Shown here one piece after another: positions 14,274 through 21,592 of a DNA stretch of 21,716 bases. The stretch lies in assembly GCA_934643145.1 (NCBI GenBank), contig CAKUBM010000032.1, positions 1 to 21,716 on the forward strand, in the 5' to 3' direction. The position numbers were made by a program, and so were the translations under genes. Origin of the DNA: an uncultured Collinsella sp. GTDB lineage: Bacteria; Actinomycetota; Coriobacteriia; Coriobacteriales; Coriobacteriaceae. Below the pieces are notes generated by a model that made no database searches, was not told the DNA's origin, and saw only the letters and a list, made by a program, of their open reading frames with translations. Positions within the stretch are counted from its first letter, which is position 1. Every line of letters starts with the position of its first letter.

Positions 14274-16127
14274 TTACATCTGCTCGGGCGCGGAAACGCC
14301 AACGAGGGTGAGCACCAGGGCGAGCGTCACGCGGACGGCATCGCAAGCGGCCAGACGGGCACGCGAAAGCTCGGGGTCGACGGGACGGCCCTCGCTCGGC
14401 AGCACTTGGCAGGCAGCGTAGAAGCTGTGGAAGTCACCAGCGAGTTCCTCGGCAAAGTGGGTCAGACGGAACGGAGCGCGATCGCGAGCACAGCTGGCGA
14501 TCAGGTCGGTGAGCTCGTTGAGCTTGCGCGAAAGGGCGAGCTCGGTCGGGTCGGTCAGCAGCGAGTAATCGACGTTCTCACCGATGGCCTTGGCGGCAAC
14601 GGCCTTCATGCCCATCTCGTCGGCCTGCTCAGGCGTTACGTCGGCGGCACGGCGCAGGATGGAGCACACGCGGGCGTGAGCATACTGCACGTAATAGACC
14701 GGGTTGGAGTTGTCGCGCTTCTTAACGGCCTCGATGTCGAAGTCGACCATCTGGTTGGAGCTCTTGGAGATGAGCGTGTAGCGAGCGGCATCGGAGCCGA
14801 CCTCGTCGACGAGCTCCTGCAGGGTCACCATGGTGCCCTTGCGCTTGGACATACGAACGGGCTTGCCATTACGCAGCAGGTTGACGAGCTGGCCCAGCAG
14901 AACCTCGAACTTGCCGGGATAGCCAAGAGCGTCGCAGACGCAGCGGACGCGCTCGATGTAGCCGTGGTGGTCGGCACCCCAAATGTCGATGACGTGGTCG
15001 ACGCGCTGGAACTTATCCCAGTGATAGGCAACGTCGGAGGCGAAGTAGGTGTACTCACCGTCGGACTTGATCAGGACGCGGTCCTTATCATCGCCCAGGT
15101 CGGTGGAGCGGAACCACAGGGCGCCGTCCTTGGTGTAGAGGTAGCCCATCTTGTCGAGCTTCTCAAAAGCGCGGTCGACGGCAGAGGTACCGGCGGTCTC
15201 GCCCTCGGTGTCCTTCACGTACAGCGAACGCTCGGAGTACCAACGATCGAAGTCGCAATTGACGGCGTGGCAGAGGTCGCGCATGTTGTCGACCATCTTC
15301 ACATAGCCGCGCTCACGGAAGCTCTCCATGCGCTCCTGCGGATCGGCCTCGACCCACTTGTCGCCGTCGGTGCGCCAGAACTCGGCAGCTTCGTCGATGA
15401 TGTAGTCGCCGCCGTAGGAGTCCTTGCCCAGGGTCTCGGCAAAGTTGTCCTGGTACGGATGGGTCTCGGGATGCTCGTCGTTCTCGTCGGCGACAAAGGC
15501 GTCGCGGTCGGCGATCAAGATCTTGTGAGCCTCGTCGATATCCACGCCCTGCTTGGCGATGATGTCGGCAAGCTGCATATAGCGCGTGCTGATGGAGTTG
15601 CCGAAGGTGTTCATCTGAGAGCCGTGGTCGTTGATGTAGAACTCACGCTGGATGTCGTAACCGGCGTGGTCCATAACACGGCAGAGCGAGTCGCCCAACG
15701 CGGCCCAGCGGCCGTGGCCGATGTGCATGGGGCCGACGGGGTTAGCGGAAACGAACTCGACCTGGGTCTTCAGGCCACCACCGACGTTGGACTTAGCGAA
15801 GTCCATACCCTTCTCGCGAGCCTCGCCAAAGATGGCATTCTTGACGGCAACGGAGAGGTAGAAGTTGATGAAGCCGGGGCCTGCAATCTCGACCTTCTCG
15901 ATCGCGGGGTCCTCGGGCATATGGGCAACGATGGCCTCGGCGATCTTGCACGGGGCGCAGTGGGCCAGCTTGGCGGACTTCAGGGCCATGGTAGAGGTCC
16001 ACTCGCCATGAGAAGTGTCAGCCGGTCGCTCGATAGCGCAATCGTCAAGTTCAAATGCGGAAAGGTCGCCGGCCTCCTGGGCCGCAGCAAGCGCAGCGCG
16101 TACCAGCTCTTCAATCTTCTCGGGCAT
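14274..16127 (-). CDS. argS: Arginyl-tRNA synthetase
   Basis: Class I aminoacyl-tRNA synthetase that charges tRNA-Arg. The protein has 617 residues, slightly longer than the usual 550-590. An N-terminal Arg-tRNA recognition domain occupies residues ~1-115. The HIGH signature follows at ~135 (SANPVGPMHIGHGR), and the KMSKS-type loop appears as VRMSKRKGTM near 430. The C-terminal DALR anticodon-binding domain (YVQYAHARVCSILRRA onward) closes it. I chose the ATG at 16125-16127 because a near-perfect AAGGAGGATCT precedes it; the frame runs open to 16256 but that stretch is not protein-like. It is a single gene with its own terminator. The 16128-16469 gap to carD must hold its promoter, which I could not place. 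Confidence 0.96.
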   Translation of the reverse strand: MPEKIEELVRAALAAAQEAGDLSAFELDDCAIERPADTSHGEWTSTMALKSAKLAHCAPCKIAEAIVAHMPEDPAIEKVEIAGPGFINFYLSVAVKNAIFGEAREKGMDFAKSNVGGGLKTQVEFVSANPVGPMHIGHGRWAALGDSLCRVMDHAGYDIQREFYINDHGSQMNTFGNSISTRYMQLADIIAKQGVDIDEAHKILIADRDAFVADENDEHPETHPYQDNFAETLGKDSYGGDYIIDEAAEFWRTDGDKWVEADPQERMESFRERGYVKMVDNMRDLCHAVNCDFDRWYSERSLYVKDTEGETAGTSAVDRAFEKLDKMGYLYTKDGALWFRSTDLGDDKDRVLIKSDGEYTYFASDVAYHWDKFQRVDHVIDIWGADHHGYIERVRCVCDALGYPGKFEVLLGQLVNLLRNGKPVRMSKRKGTMVTLQELVDEVGSDAARYTLISKSSNQMVDFDIEAVKKRDNSNPVYYVQYAHARVCSILRRAADVTPEQADEMGMKAVAAKAIGENVDYSLLTDPTELALSRKLNELTDLIASCARDRAPFRLTHFAEELAGDFHSFYAACQVLPSEGRPVDPELSRARLAACDAVRVTLALVLTLVGVSAPEQM

Positions 16128-16469
16128 AGATCCTCCTTGTGTTAAAGCCCCCGAGCTCTTGGTCACTCGTAGGGCAAAAGCCAGAGTTTGTAGCACTCTA
16201 TCACAAGCGACGGGCACTATCGCAGGGTAAAGCCAATCGAAATTGCATATGCACAAAATTGACTACAGCTTGTATGGAGTCACTCAAAGATGCCGGTCTG
16301 CCTGCAGATTATGCACGCGTTGAAAATGCATAAAGGTGTGAATGAGCTGTGTCTTTTATCGAATACTCTTACCTATCGGAGTTGTGTGCTTTTCCTGCAT
16401 AAAGTAAGGGTTTCCGCACGTCAGCGTGGTATTCTAGACATACGTAAATTCGTATAAGTTGGAGGTAGC
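16128..16469. other. Divergent intergenic region argS / carD
   Basis: About 340 bases without a gene. It contains the palindrome TGCATATGCA (16244-16253) and two direct copies of TGCATAAAG (16327-16335 and 16396-16404), 69 nt apart. These could be regulator sites upstream of the CarD-like gene. A clear argS promoter was not found. Confidence 0.4.
16427..16435 (+). promoter_or_regulatory. Extended -10 promoter of the CarD-like gene
   Basis: TGGTATTCT matches the extended -10 pattern TGnTATnnT; the -35 region is poor, as is usual for such promoters. It lies about 35 nt before the ATG, which is preceded by TTGGAGGTAGC. Confidence 0.5.
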
Positions 16470-16955
16470 ATGTTCTCAATCGGTCAACACGTCATTCATC
16501 CGGGTCAGGGAGTCTGCACCGTCGTCGGTTTTAGGGACGACACACCGCAGCCCATGCTGTTGCTCGAGACCAAGCAGGGACATGCGCAGACGATCCTTAT
16601 GTACCCCGTGGCGCAGGCCGACCGTTTGCACGCCGCCATCTCGCAGCAAGATGCCGAGCACCTGCTGAGCCACTATGACGAGCTGGAGTGCGACACCTTT
16701 ACCGAGCGCAACAGCTCGCTTGAGGAGACGCACTTTAAGCAGCAGCTCAAGCTGGGCGCGCCCGAGACGGTCCGCGTGGCAAAAACCATGATGCACCGTA
16801 TTCGCCAGGCCGAGGAAGCAGATAAGAAGCCCAGCTCTTACTACATGCGCGTACTCAAGGAGGCCAAGCGCCGCTCCATCGAGGAGTTCGCCGTGGCATT
16901 GGGCGTCACCGAGGAGGCCGCCGAAGCCCGCCTAGCCCAAGCCGCCCTCAACTAA
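16470..16955 (+). CDS. CarD/CdnL-family transcriptional regulator
   Basis: A 161-residue protein with an N-terminal CarD_CdnL_TRCF RNA-polymerase-binding domain (residues ~1-65). Its start MFSIGQHVIHPGQGVCTVVG has the typical Tudor-like opening. A mostly helical C-terminal part (~75-161) reads SSYYMRVLKEAKRRSIEEFA and ends EEAAEARLAQAALN, the region that binds promoter DNA in characterised members. CarD proteins bind the RNAP beta subunit and stabilise open complexes, affecting rRNA and growth-related promoters. The glycines and prolines of the first beta strands are kept. The gene has an excellent GGAGG site and its own extended -10 promoter, and ends in a GGGACAGGCACC repeat that can act as terminator. 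Confidence 0.88.
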   Translation: MFSIGQHVIHPGQGVCTVVGFRDDTPQPMLLLETKQGHAQTILMYPVAQADRLHAAISQQDAEHLLSHYDELECDTFTERNSSLEETHFKQQLKLGAPETVRVAKTMMHRIRQAEEADKKPSSYYMRVLKEAKRRSIEEFAVALGVTEEAAEARLAQAALN

Positions 16956-16967
16956 CCCATCCGCGCC

Positions 16968-17006
16968 AAAAACCACCACAGGGACAGGCACCTTTGTGGT
17001 GGTTTT
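16968..17006. repeat. GGGACAGGCACC terminator-like repeat, copy 1
   Basis: AAAACCACCACA pairs with TGTGGTGGTTTT around the loop GGGACAGGCACC, 13 nt after the CarD-like stop. The 3' end runs into TTTTCTTG, so it can terminate rightward transcription. This copy lacks two or three A/G bases before the loop compared with the other two. Confidence 0.9.
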
Positions 17007-17060
17007 CTTGTTCTAGTAGTATTCATTCTTAGCGATACCCACGAGCACAAGGAGTCTCTT

Positions 17061-17660
17061 ATGGCAGAGCCGCTTACCGCCGGAATCACCCGCGATCGCG
17101 CGTTCGAACTGCTCAACGAGCACAACGAGGACCCGTTCCACATCACGCACGGCGAGACCGTTGAGGGCACCATGCGCTACTTTGCGCGCGAGTTCGACCC
17201 CGAGAACGAGGAGTTTTGGGGCATCGTCGGCTTGCTGCACGACCTGGATTGGGAGGAGCATGAGGACGACCCCATGAACCACACCATCTACGCCGCTGAG
17301 ATTCTCGAGGGTGAGGGCGCGACCCCCGAGCTTATCCGCGCCATCCAGACGCACACGTCCGATTTCAACTCTTCGCTGCCCAAGCCCGAGCTGCAGATGG
17401 AAAAGATCCTGTTTGCCTGCGACGAGCTCACCGGTCTGATCGGCGCCGCCGTCATCATGCGTCCCAGCAAGAGCGTCATGGACTTTACGACCAAGTCGCT
17501 CAAGAAGAAGTTCAAGGACAAGCGCTTTGCCGCCGGCTGCTCGCGTGACGTAATTTCTCAGGGCGCCGAGATGCTGGGTTGGGAACTCCCCGAGCTCTTC
17601 GATCGCACCATCGCCGCCATGCAATCCTTCGCCCCCGATCGCGACACCTTCGAGGCTTAA
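17061..17660 (+). CDS. HD-domain protein (putative phosphohydrolase)
   Basis: A 199-residue protein of the HD superfamily. The metal-ligand histidines appear as HITHGETV (~27-34) and the signature His-Asp in GLLHDLDWEEHEDDP (His59-Asp60), with further candidates in NHTIYAAEIL (His ~76) and QTHTSDF (~98). DELTGLIGAAVIM follows, as in HDIG-type predicted hydrolases. It is one compact domain with no signal peptide or membrane segment. Substrates of such stand-alone HD proteins are usually phosphomonoesters or nucleotides, but this one cannot be assigned. The start follows AAGGAGTCTCTT. It follows the CarD-like gene on the same strand but is separated by repeat copy 1, and it ends 4 nt before copy 2. 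Confidence 0.88.
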   Translation: MAEPLTAGITRDRAFELLNEHNEDPFHITHGETVEGTMRYFAREFDPENEEFWGIVGLLHDLDWEEHEDDPMNHTIYAAEILEGEGATPELIRAIQTHTSDFNSSLPKPELQMEKILFACDELTGLIGAAVIMRPSKSVMDFTTKSLKKKFKDKRFAAGCSRDVISQGAEMLGWELPELFDRTIAAMQSFAPDRDTFEA

Positions 17661-17664
17661 TTCC

Positions 17665-17705
17665 AAAACCACCACAAAAGGGACAGGCACCTTTGTGGTG
17701 GTTTT
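17665..17705. repeat. GGGACAGGCACC terminator-like repeat, copy 2
   Basis: AAAACCACCACAAA pairs with TTTGTGGTGGTTTT around an AGGGACAGGCACC-type loop, starting 4 nt after the HD gene stop. It is symmetric in its A/T ends, so it could stop transcripts from either side. Confidence 0.92.
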
Positions 17706-17736
17706 GACCGGCTTGTCCAGATTGTTTTGCCGGTTC

Positions 17737-17793
17737 ATCTCGATCTGTAACAGTTAGAACCCAAATACTCGGCTAGATGTTACAGATCGAGAT
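17737..17793. repeat. 57-bp palindrome, tandem copy 1
   Basis: Perfect 16-bp arms ATCTCGATCTGTAACA (17737-17752) and TGTTACAGATCGAGAT (17778-17793) with a 25-nt loop starting GTTAG. No T-tract follows. Confidence 0.85.
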
Positions 17794-17816
17794 TAACCAC
17801 GCAGGCTCAGTCGAAA

Positions 17817-17873
17817 ATCTCAATCTGTAACAGTTAGGGGCGGTTTTGCGCGCTTGGTGTTACAGATCGAGAT
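17817..17873. repeat. 57-bp palindrome, tandem copy 2
   Basis: Same arms as copy 1 (one A-for-G change in the left arm), the same 25-nt loop length, and loop start GTTAG kept, but the rest of the loop differs. It begins exactly 80 bases after copy 1. The reading frame of the adjacent radical-SAM remnant runs into it. Confidence 0.85.
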
Positions 17874-18420
17874 GTTCGTCGGTTCGAAGCACAGAGTTAA
17901 GCAGCGCCAGGGGACAAGAGCCTTTACATAACGTTGCATCCAGCCGTCGTTGAAGAAGACACAGCTATAAGGATCGGGTGTGATCATGTCGCCGTTATGC
18001 GCAAGGCCGCCCATGGCAAGGCAGCTGCCGGCGCACCAAGCGAGCCATTGGCAGTTGATAAAAGTTTGCGACTTCGTATTGATCTGTGCCTGCAAGTGCG
18101 CCAGCATATCGGCTACGGTTGCGTGTGCCACCTGGCAATATGCTTCACCAGCCAGAGCGCTCTGCAATCCCTGATCAAAAACGTTCCCGAAGCTTTCGCC
18201 ATGTGCGGAAAAACCACCCCGAGCATTGCAGACAGGGGTACAACTCCCCGTCTGCGGCAATGGAAGCCATGCCGTTGTTCTTCGCGCAGCACGGACGCGA
18301 CTGTTTGAACGTTGCGAGCGAATAGCGCAGGGGCCTTCCTCCTCGAGAGGTTTTCTCCAGGATTCGGGGCGCACCCCCATGCCCCCAACATGGACACACA
18401 TTCTGTCCTATAAGCCTCAA
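17820..18420 (-). pseudogene. Remnant of a radical-SAM/SPASM-domain protein (frameshifted, N-terminus missing)
   Basis: Two minus-strand frames together read as the C-terminal SPASM region of a radical-SAM maturase. The first frame gives CCAKNNGMASIAADGELYPC and then LQCSGW. After a switch at the A5 run (18209-18213, plus strand) the next frame gives SAHGESFGNVFDQG, later CQWLAWCAGSC and PDPYSCVFFNDGWMQRYVKA. One extra T in the coding strand explains the break. SPASM domains normally hold CX2CX5CX3C; here the first Cys is Phe (FINCQWLAWCAGSC), a further sign of decay or divergence. No radical-SAM CX3CX2C core is present upstream. The tail runs into palindrome copy 2 before stopping. No peptide substrate gene is visible nearby. 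Confidence 0.55.
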
Positions 18421-18466
18421 AAACCCACGTACAAAGGTCTCGTTTGCGGTTGCTCTTAAGAATTAG

Positions 18467-18502
18467 GCGAGCCAGGATACCAACTTTCGTATCCTGGCTC
18501 GC
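18467..18502. repeat. Perfect 14-bp inverted repeat 3' of the LRR gene
   Basis: GCGAGCCAGGATAC (18467-18480) and GTATCCTGGCTCGC (18489-18502) with an 8-nt loop, 28 nt after the LRR gene stop. No clear T-run follows on either side, so termination is possible but not assured. Confidence 0.75.
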
Positions 18503-18530
18503 TACGTAATGTCAATTCAAATGCATCTGA

Positions 18531-19952
18531 CTATCTATAGCGGCTTTCCATATACCAGTTATGGAAGGAGTAATAGGTGTAATCCGCATACCAACTATCA
18601 CTGCTTCGCTTACAGAATTCTTCTTCGTAAGACATATCGTACTTGTAGCACAATGATTTGAGCTTTCGGGGCAGATCGCGGTCTATTTCTTGACCCCGTC
18701 TGTAAAGCGAATTCTCCCTAGATGTCAAAGAAGAAATCTTCGATTTGAGACTTGATTTTTCACTCATATCAAAGAACCCGAGCTTACCGAGCCTATCCTG
18801 CAAATCGTCAAGTTCCGACCAGATGCTTCTAAGTTCACGCTTGATTTCATCAAGCTCCTTCTTTTCGGGAACCTCTTTTTCAAAGAGCCTACGTTGTCCA
18901 ATTTTATAAAATGGAGTGCCTTCGAACTCCCTGATGCTTCTTTCTAGCTTTACGTCAGAAATGGTGACACTAGAGAGCGACGTGCAGCCCTCGAAAGCGC
19001 GACCATCCCGGCTGTACGGAAATGTGGCAAGCTCAGGTATATTTATCCTGCTTAATGATTTCATGCCCTTGAAGCAGCTTGCGTAGAGATAGAAATGATC
19101 TTTACCATTATCTTCAGGTAGATGAAGCTCACGGAGCTCCTCGCATCCATTGAATGCATTATCATAAACAAAGGAGACATTGCTGGGAATATCAAAGCTT
19201 CTGAGGGACTTGCAGCCGTAAAAACAGTACCCTGGAATTTCATACATGGAATCCGGGAAGCTTATGCTTTGAAGGCTCTCGCAATTATAGAATGCTCCTT
19301 GACCGATAGAGATATGCTTTCGCGTCGTTGCGGAAGGCTTATAATCATCGCTCGCTCCATAAGGGTACTCGCCCCATGAGTATTCTGAGATGTTGTTGAT
19401 GATAGTTACCCAGCGCAGACTCTTACATTCGGAGAAGCATAGGTCGCCTATGTGTGTACATGTAATTGGTATTCGAACTTCGGTAAGAGAATCGCATTTT
19501 TCGAAGGCACCTCTTCCGATGTACACCAAACCCTCAGGAAGAATTACCCTTCGAAGATTCTTGCAGTTTGCGAATGCGTAGTCGCGAATTACGCGGATGC
19601 TCGTCGATAACTCGATTTCTTCGATAGCGCTATCTTCGAAAACCCCTTTACAAACCATTTTTTCACTGAAAGAATCGAAGTAGTGACTCCCGTCATCTCT
19701 GTACCCACCGTCAATAATAGATATCGAACTCGGCAATCTTACAGAACGAGAATAGCCGTGATAAGCGGACAACGTACCGCATTCAATCGTGAATTCAGGA
19801 TCGTCTGCCTGCTCTTGAAGCAATGGCCTTATCGCATCCGCGAAAGACATGCCTTTTTCGCACTTTGGACACTTGAGCCATGTTGCTTCCTCTTTGTCGG
19901 GATTGGCGATAAATGAATACCCGCAAGCGGTGCACGCAATCTTTATCTCCAT
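18531..19952 (-). CDS. Zinc-ribbon / BspA-type leucine-rich repeat protein with coiled-coil tail
   Basis: A 473-residue protein. Residues 1-40 form a zinc ribbon (Cys7, Cys10, Cys28, Cys31: CTACGYSF then CPKC). From ~100 to ~345 there are LRR_5 (BspA/TpLRR) repeats, such as YAFANCKNLRRVILPEGLVY, GAFEKCDSLTEVRIP, GAFYNCESLQSISFPDSMYE and CFYGCKSLRSFDIPSNVSFV. A charged helical stretch (~355-430, KELDEIKRELRSIWSELDDL) likely forms a coiled coil, and the end is Tyr/Trp/Ser-rich. There is no signal peptide or membrane segment, so unlike surface BspA proteins it is probably cytosolic. It is the third gene of a cassette and overlaps the previous gene by 10 nt. Base use is clearly AT-richer than in argS or rho, suggesting transfer. 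LRRs imply protein binding; function unknown. Confidence 0.85.
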   Translation of the reverse strand: MEIKIACTACGYSFIANPDKEEATWLKCPKCEKGMSFADAIRPLLQEQADDPEFTIECGTLSAYHGYSRSVRLPSSISIIDGGYRDDGSHYFDSFSEKMVCKGVFEDSAIEEIELSTSIRVIRDYAFANCKNLRRVILPEGLVYIGRGAFEKCDSLTEVRIPITCTHIGDLCFSECKSLRWVTIINNISEYSWGEYPYGASDDYKPSATTRKHISIGQGAFYNCESLQSISFPDSMYEIPGYCFYGCKSLRSFDIPSNVSFVYDNAFNGCEELRELHLPEDNGKDHFYLYASCFKGMKSLSRINIPELATFPYSRDGRAFEGCTSLSSVTISDVKLERSIREFEGTPFYKIGQRRLFEKEVPEKKELDEIKRELRSIWSELDDLQDRLGKLGFFDMSEKSSLKSKISSLTSRENSLYRRGQEIDRDLPRKLKSLCYKYDMSYEEEFCKRSSDSWYADYTYYSFHNWYMESRYR

Positions 19953-20482
19953 TCTATGCCCTTCTCGATCTTTTTTCGCTCTTCCTTGGTGTAATCCGCA
20001 AGCAAGAGCTCTTTGACCCTACGGGAGCATTCGATTACTGGTTTAACCGGATTAGCTTCGACCATATTCATGAGATTAATGGCCCAAGTGCTCTGGTGCC
20101 GATGTTTTTCGTTAACTCGATTCTCAATGGTGGTGATTGAATCCGGCAGACTTAGATGCATTAGATACGGGCTGCCGAATGCGCCAGGTTTGATCTCTTC
20201 GACACCATCAGAGATATAGACCTCCAGAACCCCAAACTCAAACGCACGGTAGCCGATGGATTTGATTCCGGAAGGGGTATGAATGTTGCGACACGACTGA
20301 CCAAGATACTTCTTCAATTCGCCATTGCTGATAAGAAAACTTGTCGGCTTCAGTTTCCAATCGTCTTTGCATGCTTCCGCAATATCTATTACTTCCATGC
20401 AGCAGCCGCATATTAATTTTCCGATGCTTTTATCAATGTAGATCTCTGCATCGCAGTTTGGGCATTTGATATTAATGCTCAT
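19943..20482 (-). CDS. Short zinc-ribbon / leucine-rich repeat protein
   Basis: A 179-residue relative of the downstream protein. The zinc ribbon has Cys7, Cys10, Cys25 and Cys28 (CPNC then CGCC), with the first pair at the same positions as in its neighbour. About three LRR_5 units follow at ~70-120 (GIKSIGYRAFEFGVLEVYIS, GAFGSPYLMHLSLPDSITTI). The C-terminus is different and helical, ending ADYTKEERKKIEKGIEWR. It may be a paralogue that lost or never had the longer repeat array. The start lies 13 nt after the DUF6273-like stop, and that TAA is part of the TAAGGGGGTC ribosome binding site. The stop overlaps the next start, so all three genes are translationally linked. No membrane or export signals; function unknown. 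Confidence 0.8.
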   Translation of the reverse strand: MSINIKCPNCDAEIYIDKSIGKLICGCCMEVIDIAEACKDDWKLKPTSFLISNGELKKYLGQSCRNIHTPSGIKSIGYRAFEFGVLEVYISDGVEEIKPGAFGSPYLMHLSLPDSITTIENRVNEKHRHQSTWAINLMNMVEANPVKPVIECSRRVKELLLADYTKEERKKIEKGIEWR

Positions 20483-20495
20483 CGCAAAGACCCCC

Positions 20496-21251
20496 TTAGC
20501 TTTCGTTCGCTATCCACGTAGCCGGCCGAATTCCTAGCCCATATTCGCTTTTGATCATCGACGCCACTAAAGGAGCCTTTAAAAGAGGGATTCCCCTTGA
20601 CAAAAAAAACAAATGCATAAGGGCCTCGCCTGCCGAAGACTTCATTGAGTCATACATTTGATCGTCAATAATATTTAAAGCAAAGCTTGGTATTGAAATC
20701 GGTTGGCACTCCTGAATCTCGCCATATCCTGTAACCATGAAATGCTTATCAGGGTCGAGTGCTCTCAGGTACCAATCGCCGCAGCGCCAAACAGAGCTTC
20801 TTTCCTCCTCGCTCAGAGCGACATAGGCTTTTGGTTCGGCGCACCGCAAATAATCGAGGTTGAAGTGCGCTCTTCTAGACGCATCATTCCTGAAGAGCAC
20901 GCGAGCCTCCGTATCGGTGAGAAGAAACACCCTGTCTTCAAAAGAGTCGTCCTCATCAACGCCGTACTTTGCATAATCGAATCCGTCGATTTTTTCAGTA
21001 CTCATGAGCTTTGTTTTGACCAGGCGTTTTGTAAATTCGTATGGAAGGCTTGAAAGGAAATCGCCGTTTAACCATCTGCGAATGGTGGAATCTACATAGC
21101 CCCGACAGCTTTCATCCCGATTCTGATAGTAAGGAAGCCTTGCGATAATGTCTTTAGTGATCAATAGAGAAGATTCATCGTTTGTGGCGATAACTTCCCA
21201 CACAACACCGCCTGTTGCGAGGAGGTCACCTTTCTTTAGTGGTTCGCCCAT
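20496..21251 (-). CDS. DUF6273-like domain protein
   Basis: A 251-residue protein with the features I associate with DUF6273. The opening reads GGVVWEVIATNDESSLLITK. STIRRWLNGDFLSSLPYEF follows near residue 55, then DRVFLLTDTEARVLFRND (~107-124), and WRCGDWYLRALDP (~155-167) with the W-x-L-R element. Such domains are often attached to zinc ribbons or LRRs in gut Firmicutes and Actinobacteria; here the domain stands alone and the zinc ribbons are on its two neighbours. The biochemical role of the domain is not known to me. The C-terminal ~60 residues (ALMHLFFLSRGIPLLKAPLV) may be an added module. The start is supported by TGGAAAGCA upstream. First intact gene of the AT-richer cassette. The domain assignment is from memory. 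Confidence 0.75.
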   Translation of the reverse strand: MGEPLKKGDLLATGGVVWEVIATNDESSLLITKDIIARLPYYQNRDESCRGYVDSTIRRWLNGDFLSSLPYEFTKRLVKTKLMSTEKIDGFDYAKYGVDEDDSFEDRVFLLTDTEARVLFRNDASRRAHFNLDYLRCAEPKAYVALSEEERSSVWRCGDWYLRALDPDKHFMVTGYGEIQECQPISIPSFALNIIDDQMYDSMKSSAGEALMHLFFLSRGIPLLKAPLVASMIKSEYGLGIRPATWIANES

Positions 21252-21261
21252 TGCTTTCCAA

Positions 21262-21444
21262 TCATAAACGTTCTCGCAAACAAATATCTCCTACGCCACA
21301 CTCGCCGAGAATTATACCCTCCGTTAGCTCACAGAAGACCACATGAGCAGCAAAGCGATCCGTAAAAGCCCAGTGCCCCGAAATTAATGAACTGCCTCCC
21401 ATTTCTTGGACATGAGAAATGGAGTCCTTATTTAAGTCGTCCAA
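21262..21444 (-). CDS. Possible truncated gene upstream of the DUF6273-like gene
   Basis: A 60-codon frame whose first ~19 codons lie in the IS-end remnant and whose last ~40 (GHWAFTDRFAAHVVFCELTE onward) do not. It stops 10 nt before the DUF6273-like start. I do not recognise it. It could be the 3' end of a gene cut by the insertion, or chance. There is no ribosome binding site I trust. Confidence 0.2.
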   Translation of the reverse strand: MDDLNKDSISHVQEMGGSSLISGHWAFTDRFAAHVVFCELTEGIILGECGVGDICLRERL

Positions 21445-21462
21445 GTTTTGGGGTGCAGTTCA
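21388..21462. mobile_element. 75-bp remnant with IS3-family-like ends
   Basis: Begins TGAACTGCCTCCCA and ends in the complement of TGAACTGCACCCCA. The 24-bp terminal inverted repeats (21388-21411 and 21439-21462) match at 19 positions, both ending inward at CTTGGAC. TG...CA termini with a TGAACTGCACCCC-type end are typical of IS3-family elements. No transposase is left between them. It looks like an internal deletion derivative or MITE. No clean target duplication is visible (only AA on both sides). Confidence 0.65.
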
Positions 21463-21500
21463 AATGGGGCCTCGGGCGCGTTTGGCTAACTGCGGGAACG

Positions 21501-21580
21501 GCCTATTTGCTCAATGTGTTCGGCTGAGATCGGAAATCAACCTGGAAATATGCTTAGATACAGCTGATCAGCGAATAGGC
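21501..21580. repeat. Weak inverted repeat in the 21,463-21,592 gap
   Basis: GCCTATTTGCT (21501-21511) and AGCGAATAGGC (21570-21580) are complementary with one G-T, 58 nt apart; the interior holds the palindrome GCTGATCAGC. There is no gene in this gap. It may be chance. Confidence 0.35.
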
Positions 21581-21592
21581 GGTAAGTAAGTC

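Noticed and set aside
14262..16145. Plus-strand 627-codon frame opposite argS
   Set aside because: Shadow of a clear arginyl-tRNA synthetase; no ribosome site and no motifs.
17737..17873. CRISPR-like spaced repeats
   Set aside because: Only two units, each itself a long-loop palindrome; no further repeats and no cas genes.
17934..18459. Plus-strand frames opposite the radical-SAM remnant
   Set aside because: No motifs; the minus strand carries the SPASM cysteine patterns.
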